The notes beneath the pieces were generated by a model. It had not been told where the DNA came from, did no database searches, and saw nothing but the letters and a program-made list of their open reading frames with translations. Shown here piece after piece: positions 56,901 through 64,000 of a stretch of 64,000 nt of DNA. Both the position numbers and the translations under genes were made by a program. The stretch is from Roridomyces roridus (lineage: Eukaryota; Basidiomycota; Agaricomycetes; Agaricales; Mycenaceae): positions 1 to 64,000 of the forward strand of contig JARKIF010000041.1 of assembly GCA_029378245.1 (NCBI GenBank). The letters run 5' to 3'. The stretch's first letter is position 1. Each line of letters begins with the position of its first letter.

Positions 56901-57663
56901 CGTCCCGAGCTACGAATGCGTACAATTACTACGTCACTAAGATGAATGGGGTTCGCGTTCAGTCGAATACTCCGGTGCCTGCGTGTTTCCCACTCTTCTC
57001 TGCCGGGGTGAGTTCTTTCCTTGAATACCATCTCGAACTCTACTGACCTGGCGACATAGTTGGCTCCCCAGACGTTCAACTTCGCGAACCTCATTCCTCC
57101 GACACCCACCCTACCGGCTTGCGACATCCCCGGTACTGAGGGACAAGTCACCATCGGAAACGACGCCAATGGCAATCCCGTCCCTTTGATTGGCACGTTC
57201 CGTACCATGGGCTCAGGCAACACGGTATGTCTCCCAGTCACTCTTCGTGTTAATCCTATATTGACCGCTTATCCAGCAATCCTACGCATTCGGTACCGGC
57301 ACATCCCTCAACGGCGTCCACTACGTGGCCAACGACCTCACCGGTGCATACAACGGATGCAACGGGGTCTTCCAAGTGGTCGAAGACACGCCCGCTGCTG
57401 GTTTCCCCGACGCCCAGATCTCACTCAACTGCAACGGGCAAAGCGGCAACAGTGTCGACGCTTCATTTACCTTTTCTGTTAACGGCCAGGTTCTCCAGTG
57501 TACGTTCATCAACAAGAACGATGGAAGTAACACGTTCTTTATTATTTGTGGGTCGAGTGCCGGGGTGGCTAATACTTGTGCGGCGTCGGCCATGGCGGCG
57601 TTGGCGGGGACGTATCCAGCGGCGTATCTCTCGACGCCGAGCTGGACGTTCCTTCCCAACTAG
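53919..57663 (+). CDS. large secreted multi-exon protein of unknown family
   Basis: About a dozen exons, roughly 850 residues. A signal peptide (MLVPAILLGLLSHGVGVVSA) and a Ser/Ala stalk lead to a Lys-Arg site (RFQKRTAIPECLKTVELSC). Next come a helical Cys-containing domain (NNLWGVKSCVAAATCYG, QQNYIDFYYGQLSAINTANF, IAFWNAITAWAATGATV), a Thr/Val-rich section (STVIIHVPTTTTVVVIATAT), a Pro/Ser/Asp-rich linker, then GISVVNPSSISLGAGTYWTI and EHVFELGYIDQFFKTAVQAG, a helical part (ASFNIIQDMEYFIRNFAALG) and a C-terminal domain (SYAFGTGTSLNGVHYVANDL to TPSWTFLPN). The EHVFEL stretch recalls a motif following chitinase domains in some fungal killer-type proteins, but no GH18 domain is present. Probably cell-surface or secreted. 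Some exon edges (near 54960-55130) are uncertain. Confidence 0.75.
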
Positions 57664-58981
57664 TTGCGGTTTCGTCTAACTTCGAGTAATATTTTCCTTG
57701 TTCACCTAATGGCTTGTTTTAAATTTATCTTATGCCTCTGTTTTGTTTGATTACCGTGCGTCACCGGTACCTGCCATGAGCATCGGGGCGCGGGTCTTTG
57801 TTAAAACTTCAAAAGATGGCCATTTGAACTGTGACATTCGGGTATTAGGCGTAGGTGGCCTCGTTCGACCCGGGCTCTTGCCAATTGTGTCGAAGCCCTG
57901 AAGCATCCAACTCTTTTGTTTCTGTTGCAATCTCCACAAATCGTGCATTACATTCAACTCGCAAACTCATCCTTCGCGTGGTGTGCTCAAGCTTGTCCAC
58001 CTCCGCCTGTGCGTCGCACCTAAGTACCTGTTGACTTGCTGTGACGGTAATTTCGGCGACCCATCTAAATCTCTCCGTAATCGGTGCTTGACTAGTACTG
58101 TCGATATGCGCGACAACCATATACTCCTGAAGTTTGAACGTTGAACGTTGAACGTCAACTCAACATGCCGCGACGGATCAGATGCTCGTCACAACATGTG
58201 ATCGGCAAGTAAAGACACCGGGTCCGGTTGAGTTCAGGGTCCACACTCCCTCGCACCGGTAAAAGCCCTCATTCTGCGCCAACTTCTCCTGGAACGCTGT
58301 CCCCTCTTCCTTGATGCTGTGATACTGTCGTCTACATCAGGAAAAACCTCCCTGAGAATTTGATGAAACCTTTTGAAACATTATTTTGACAGGCAGTAAG
58401 TGTCGAAACTTTTGCACATCTTTGACAAGATGTTGAAACTATGTGCAGATTTTGTGAAAGTACACCAACCCGGCACCAAATTTTCAAGTCCAAGTTCTGG
58501 TAGGGCTGCCAGCTACCAAGCTCACAATATATGCTTGGCAGCATCTGCCTGCCCTCACAGTTGATCCGTATAGCAAAATTGTCCCGAACAGTTCCAGAGG
58601 CCGGAATGTGAAAGATTATCTTAAAGTTTCGAAAGTTGTGCAAAGCTGGCTCGGCGCCGGTCAGGGAAATTAAAGAATCCGTCCAAGTCCATTGCCGAGC
58701 AAGTGATATGGCATCTGTTGCCGTTGCGACGGATTACGAAGGATAGGATAGGATAGGATATATTACACGGCACGGTCCGCTTATCGAACGCCGGTTTCCT
58801 GGGATTATCCCGGTGTACAAAGCAAGTGAAATACACCTTCGCCCCAGGACCTCCCTCCGTACTCTAAGCCCTACGCGCAGACCCCATGAGAAGACCCATG
58901 CCCCACGATAAAACCTAGACCACGAAAAAAGGCAATCATGTGCCAGAGTCAGCGCATCTTCGAATGAACAAGGGATAAACT
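57664..58981. other. spacer without supported gene
   Basis: Contains GTTGAACGTTGAACGTTGAA (about 58133) and a GATAG microsatellite (58741-58760). A minus frame at 58332-58643 is unassigned. Confidence 0.45.
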
Positions 58982-60442
58982 TTATGGGCGAGGGTGAGGG
59001 ACAGTGTAGAATTCCTCGAGGACCTCATGCACATACTTGGCTACCAGTATAATTGTCGCGCGTTCATGGATCATGGCTTTCAAGAACTCGACACTGTCAA
59101 GTTCATCCATTTTCCTTTGCAGCTTTGGCACAGTGTTGAATAATTTTTCCAGGAACGTAGCTCGCAATTGAACGACTGCCGTAGATCCTCGACAGTCAAT
59201 CAATGCATGCTCTGGGCTTTCAACACTTGTGTGGCAGAAGCGGCAGACACGTTCGTTTCGCGGGACTGGTGCATGTGCGTGGTCGTTGTACCGCCAGAGT
59301 TCCAAGGCAAGACGATGAGTTGAAAGCAGGATAGATGTGAGTGCCTCTCTATGCTTCTGTGTCTTCACCATGAACAGATAATGCCTCAAGAATAAGGTTT
59401 TGAGGGCTGGCGGCTGGTCCTTTTGAGGTTCACGTCGTCCGTGCAATAGATAAAGTTTATCACTTGCGTCGACCTGCATCTGCAACCATTGAAGTGCATT
59501 CTTTTCGACATCTTTGCGGAAGATCTCCACGCTCCCCTCAGAGATGGTGGAGAACTCTAGTGCCGGGCACTCGAATGGTAATTTTCTTGCTGCTGTGAGA
59601 ACATCTCCAACCCAAGACTTCTTCCCTTTTGCTGCTAATTCGATGGAGCTGTCCAGTGCTGCGCGAGCCAAGTGGGGAAGTTTCAAGGACAGAAGGTATT
59701 TCAAGAATCCGAGCAAGAGCAGAAAACGTCGAATTCGAAGGGGCATGATCCCGGTTTCCGTGAAGAGACCCACGACAGTAGAGTGGGAATGGACATTGAG
59801 TGACTGTCGCAAAAAGCCAACCTGTATCGCGCATAGTTCCTTCACATGGGCATCTTCACTGTCCGGTGATACTTCGCCGCCATGGACGAGGTGAGGATCC
59901 ACTTGACCCATGAGGAGACTGTTGAACTGCTTCGGGCTTAATCGACCAGCCGAGTCCTCAATTCCCATTATTCTATGCACGCAGAATCTCGCGGTACTTG
60001 CTTTCGATTTGTAGTGTGCGGCAAACATGTTTCGCGTGTCCGACCTGATATTGAGGCCAACATATTTCTCTTCGTCTACGATGCTGAGTTGATTTGCACA
60101 GCGGCGTCCGATGTCCGAAGTTGCACACGTGTGCAGGTTGATTGATGATCCGCAGGTGACATAAATACTGACAGACATCCAGCTGGCTCTTCCTTCCGCC
60201 CCCCATCTTCTCTCCCTCCTCTCCTCCGCCTCCCGGGTGTTCGCCCACTCTTGCTGGTCATTCTCATGGTTCTCCGAGTCCATGGTCCTCGGTCCTGTAT
60301 GCCGAGACTGCATTATTGACTCCGGTGAGTTTTGGCTCCATCCTCTTGGCATCGGCTGAATGCCCTGCAGGCATCTCCGCAATGCTGGCCACGCTTTCAT
60401 GGTCAGTCCGCCCTCCCAATCCAATCCATTGACTGACCTCAC
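58982..60442 (-). mobile_element. LINE-type reverse transcriptase, C-terminal remnant
   Basis: A 486-codon open frame without the catalytic YADD part. It starts within the thumb/connection: VDEEKYVGLNIRSDTRNMFA, HYKSKASTARFCVHRIMGIE and LLMGQVDPHLVHGGEVSPD, then FTETGIMPLRIRRFLLLLGF. The C terminus has the zinc-knuckle pattern CRFCHTSVESPEHALIDC (CxxC...H...C) typical of non-LTR reverse transcriptases. The first about 110 residues are unrelated, low in conserved features and probably not element-derived. A 5'-truncated, likely dead copy. Confidence 0.8.
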
Positions 60443-60639
60443 TGTAGTTCTGCCCCTCCCATTCCGTTACCGCGCTCAACCTTTCTCAACGCCACGTCAG
60501 CGTGCCCAGTACCTTAGCAACCGCGTCGGGTCCCATCGCCGTATGTCCATCACCAGTCCTCATGGCCCGCTAACCGCCGCTTCATTATAGCATCCGATGT
60601 TGTGCACCGCCCTCATTCATTTCCACCCCGCCCGTGCCA

Positions 60640-62844
60640 TCACACTCTCCGGGTAGTCAGGATAGTGTTCCAGGTTGCTGGTGCGCCTTGCATAACTTCC
60701 ATGATCACTTCAGATGCATCCAGATTATAGACCGTGCTGAGTAGCTCCATCTTGCGAATAAAGTATTCACTGGGAGTTTCTCTCGGGTAACCAGATTGAC
60801 AGTAGTAGGCGTGGTTTACTTTGGCCTTCTGCTTGTCCAACCACTTACGGTTCATAAAGTATGTACCAATAGCGGTTTTCAAGGTATCCCAGTTGCGTTC
60901 AATGTCTGCGCGGTAAGAAATCGGCAAGGACCAATACCAAACTTCGGCAGTACCTTGAAGACGCTTGGGGACAACACGGCCAAGCTGGCGCCATACAGTA
61001 GCGGATTCCTGAGCAATGTCGTTGACTTTGGAAATCCAGCGAACAATCTCATCGGTGTTTTCATCCCAGGTGGGGACACTATCATATTTCAACTTCAAAT
61101 CAAAATGAGGCTCAGTGACACTGACACCTCTCGGATTGATGTTTCCATTTTGATTGTTCCCTTGAGGTCCACCAGGACCACCAGGACCACCAGGACCACC
61201 AGGACCACCAGGACCACCAGGGCCTCCAGGACCATGGGGATCACCAGGATACCCGGGACCTCCAGGGTTAGGACGATCATTTCCATTTCCTCCCGGGGGA
61301 CCTCCGTGACCACGGCCACCATTATCATCACTCTCATCATCGCTGGGGTCACCATCCGGATTACCCGGCCTTCCAACAGGCGGACGAGGTGGAATGGGAT
61401 TACGCCAAGGTGGCTCATCGTCATTCTCATCATCCTCCGGATTGGGATTGGGATCCGGATTACCCTGAGCGACTGGAATAGATGATTGTTGAGGAAGTTG
61501 GTGTCCGTAGAAGTCCTGCCCGCGACGAGTAGGAGATTGACGAATGGGGAACTGAATTTGACCACCTTGGTAGCTACTTTGGCGATATTGTTCATGTTCC
61601 TCAGGTTGGAAGGAAGGGCCACGAGATTGCTCTGCATTCTCGTCAACTTCATACAGGGTGCCCATAGGTCTCAACAATTCCGAAAGTCATGTATTATTGG
61701 GTGGCACAGAATTTCCTGGCAGGATGCGGGAGGTTTGAGCATCAGCGCGATGATACATCGCTGCTTGTGATCTGCGAACAGCATCAAAGTCTCCAATGAC
61801 TTCTCTTCCCTTACCCTTCTCCTGTACAGGTGATCTGGTGACCGAACGCACCGATTGAGGAGTTGTCATGTGTGGCGGCAAGTCACGGTAGAAGGCCTGA
61901 CTCCGACTGTCAGGTGAAACAGCTTTGACAAGAGGAGATCTTGTGCGAACTTCCGGCATACGAGCAACAGAGGAATTCCGAGTGGATACAGGAGGCCGAA
62001 CTATTCCACAAGTGAAGTCGTAGACTCTGTCCATTTGAACAAGACAGTTCTCAACCTCCAGACGGAAACAGATGGCGAGGATTTCGAAGTCATTGATATT
62101 TGACCAATCCTCTATGTGATCTGCCTCTGCACCCCAACACGGGAGATGAGGAATCTCTTTTCCCCACTGCTTGAATGCAGCTGCTGATTCTCCAAAGCGA
62201 TATGTCATCATGTTCATGAGAGCATGATAATTTTCGCTCTTGAGTGTGTAGACCTGACGATCACTTTGACCCTGAACAGATGTTCTCTCAGCCTGAGTCA
62301 AAGTTTCAGTAAGAGCTATCAATTCTCTTTTGAAAACTCCGTCATGTAGTCTGCGAGGTGCATGCTTTGCGGTGACAAGGAATTCTTTGTTCAAGATTCT
62401 GCTGGCCGCTGCAACAGCTTGCATCCGTCTAGATGTGACCTCGTGATTAACTGAGGTTTTATACTCAGGCATCACAGTTGGGAGTTGGAATCGAACTTGG
62501 TCCATCCATAATGGCTCCAAATGTACCTCACCTGAAGTGCGAGGCTGTTCCAAGGGTTGTAGAGTTGGAAAGGCCAGATGGCTGTCTGGACCAATGTCCA
62601 ACGTCGGATCCTCCTGGACGGCAATCCACGCTGACCGGTTGTCAACCTCCTCATGGACTGAGGCAGGTTTGCTATTCGGCCGAGGTGGACTGTTCCGAGG
62701 CGAATTCGGTGGAGCAGAACCCATGGTAGTAGCGGGTTCGGGACCAGCAGGTGTACTTGTGACAAGTGGTACCGAGATACGGCGAACGGCGGGGGTATTA
62801 GAGGAACTAGCTTCCTCCGTGGGTTGTGCTAAAGTGTGAGACAT
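60640..62844 (-). mobile_element. retrotransposon gag region with one in-frame TGA
   Basis: Two open blocks (62844-61687, 385 codons; 61677-60640, 345 codons) share one frame and are separated by a single TGA (61689-61687). Block 1 starts MSHTLAQPTEEASSSNTPA and is helical. Block 2 carries a collagen-like (GGP)n run and then a retrotransposon gag domain (WISKVNDIAQESATVWRQLG, LQGTAEVWYWSLP, FMNRKWLDKQKAKVNHAYYC, YFIRKMELLSTVYNL). It stops at TTRRV with no protease, integrase or RT following. A Ty3/gypsy-like gag is the closest description. A truncated element. Confidence 0.8.
61165..61300 (-). repeat. GGACCACCA tandem run inside gag
   Basis: Six to seven 9-bp units (CCAGGACCA on plus) encode GlyGlyPro repeats in the gag frame, followed by a looser Gly/Pro/Asp-rich stretch, a collagen-like low-complexity spacer. 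Confidence 0.8.
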
Positions 62845-63356
62845 GATGTGGTACGTGATAAGGAGTGGTACTCAAGAGAAGATTTCCCAATGTGTCCACC
62901 AATGTTATGATTCTGCTTTCTGCGGGCGTATGTCAGCTGTCGTAAGCTGATGTCGAATATATTTAAATGTGTAGCTTGGGAAGTTGGCGTAAGTCGTAGA
63001 GACGACGGAGCGAGTTATGAGACGAAAGCGGAATTATAGTCGGTCGTTCAAGTCGTTGTAGACTTGAAATCTCAGAATTTAGGTTCAGGAAACCCTCAAT
63101 GCAAGTGACTCAACTTCAATCACACAAAGACGAGATATCTGCAATCACTTATCCTGACCCTGACCTCGAAGCGCGGAAGCTTCAGACCCAGGGCACTGTT
63201 CCTTTAGGCACGCAGCTAGGACGCAGGTCGAATTGGCTCTTGGCTATACAGCTAAGCCGCTTCTAGCGAGGAAAGTGGGAGTAGTTCTCCGAGTAGACGT
63301 TCTACGTAGTGGTATGAAAGTAAGTGTGTTCTTCATCACATGAGAGGGGGCTCTCA

Positions 63357-63363
63357 TTATATA
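63357..63363 (-). promoter_or_regulatory. TATA box in the probable LTR
   Basis: TATATAA on the minus strand, about 20 bp downstream of the GAAnnTTC array and about 510 bp before the gag ATG. Confidence 0.55.
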
Positions 63364-63385
63364 GTACCTACTACAGATCTTGCTA

Positions 63386-63513
63386 GAACATTCCAGAGTT
63401 GATGGGAATATTCCTGTAGTGTACTGGAAGATTCCTGGACTCATGGAATGTGCTAGAACATTCATGTAAAGACTGTGAGACAGAAAGGAAAGCCAGATGT
63501 TCTAAAATGTTCC
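63386..63513 (-). promoter_or_regulatory. array of heat-shock-element-like motifs
   Basis: GAACATTC (63386), GAATATTC (63406), GAAGATTC (63427) and GAACATTC (63456) are perfect nGAAnnTTCn pairs spaced 20, 21 and 29 bp. A further TTCTAAAATGTTCC lies at 63500-63513. They sit just upstream of the TATA box of the minus-strand element. Inverted GAA units bind heat shock factor; use here is inferred. Confidence 0.65.
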
Positions 63514-64000
63514 AGGAGACTCCAATAGCATTCTGAACTCTGGGTGTACAGCTGGTTCCATACTAGTACTAACTACAACGGCTGTGGTTCGACGAATGAA
63601 CCGAGTCCAAATGATGGCATCAAGTGATCTTGATGGCGGAGTCCAAGTCATTCGAAAGCTTAATGACAAGGTAGTTGAATTGAGCAGTGTGTCTGTACTT
63701 ATGATCGGGCGGAGTCCGAGTCACAAAATGAATTGCAAGAATAGTAATATACACAGATTTCCAAAATACACACAAAAATCTGATATACACAACAAGGGTG
63801 AAGTGTAATTGCGCGCAACAGAACCTAAATGTCACTGGCGCGGCTGCCCCGGATAGTTGGCTGAGCATGGATCAAAGATACTGTCCTTTTTCTTCAGGAC
63901 GTCACTATGCTTCGGACCAGACTCGCACGGGCTGAGGTTGACACCATACTGAGCTCAGCTACAGTTCGACACAGTATTCGGAACCAAGCGAGCAGTTACC

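Larger units (their letters stand above)
62908..63550 (-). mobile_element. probable 5' LTR of the gag element
   Basis: On the minus strand the segment ends ...AGAATCA and is followed by TAACATTGGTGGACACATT, a primer-binding-site-like start, then the gag ATG. It contains a TATATAA box and many GAAnnTTC motifs. A likely start is TGTACACCC near 63550. The matching 3' LTR is not in the window, so the left edge is a guess. Confidence 0.5.

Noticed and set aside
58982..62844. One retroelement with gag followed by RT
   Set aside because: The gag is of LTR-element type while the RT tail has non-LTR features (zinc knuckle after the thumb) and its own ends; two truncated elements side by side fit better.

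Overview
This window is nuclear DNA from a filamentous basidiomycete, most likely an Agaricomycete. The genes are split by many introns of about 45-60 bp, usually with GTGCGT- or GTGAGT-type donors. The gene families also fit: an Agaricomycete-type BTB protein, an F-box protein with a propeller-like body, a fungal seven-helix receptor, a Zn2Cys6 regulator, a glycine-rich protein and small secreted cysteine-rich proteins. There is no rRNA operon, CRISPR array or bacterial-style operon. Exon joins were worked out by hand from splice signals, reading phase and remembered family patterns. No database search was possible, so family names rest on motifs.

Layout. 0.6-1.3 kb: a 192-residue unknown protein (-). 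3.8-6.5 kb: F-box-type protein and BTB protein (both -). 7.4-9.2 kb: a TA-flanked MITE, then a glycine-rich gene split by a second TA-flanked MITE. 9.4-10.7 kb: a small membrane protein (-) facing a damaged isochorismatase-type hydrolase (+). 10.8-17.5 kb: gene-poor, with dispersed repeats, a 33-bp minisatellite, two incomplete U6 snRNA-like sequences and a short deletion derivative of a secreted-protein gene. 17.5-21.8 kb: seven-helix receptor, small unknown protein, glutathione S-transferase and a free-standing I9 propeptide/inhibitor (all -). 22.4-29.7 kb: a subtilase whose 3' end runs into a tandem duplication, an expanded satellite and another broken coding region. 29.8-31.8 kb: Zn2Cys6 regulator (-). 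32-34.8 kb: decayed coding DNA holding a TA-flanked MITE and a hAT-type MITE. 35.2-39.5 kb: methyltransferase (+) and a coiled-coil/membrane protein (-). 39.7-45.7 kb: two divergent secreted-protein paralogs, one with a nonsense codon and one split by a 3.3-kb insertion plus a hAT-type MITE. 47-52.7 kb: cysteine-rich secreted peptide, Nudix hydrolase and secreted FAD amine oxidase. 53.9-57.7 kb: a large secreted protein, apparent full-length relative of the short gene at 14.5-15.2 kb. 58.9-63.6 kb: a LINE reverse-transcriptase remnant, then a gag region headed by a probable LTR promoter.

The strongest theme is gene wear by small DNA transposons. Four nonautonomous elements have readable ends and target duplications (two further cases are weaker). 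Three lie inside reading frames, and removing the element plus one target copy restores an open frame. The second theme is secreted proteins with a signal peptide, a Lys-Arg (Kex2-type) site and a Cys-containing mature part. The subtilase and inhibitor pair share an intron position, which suggests that one arose from the other's prodomain.
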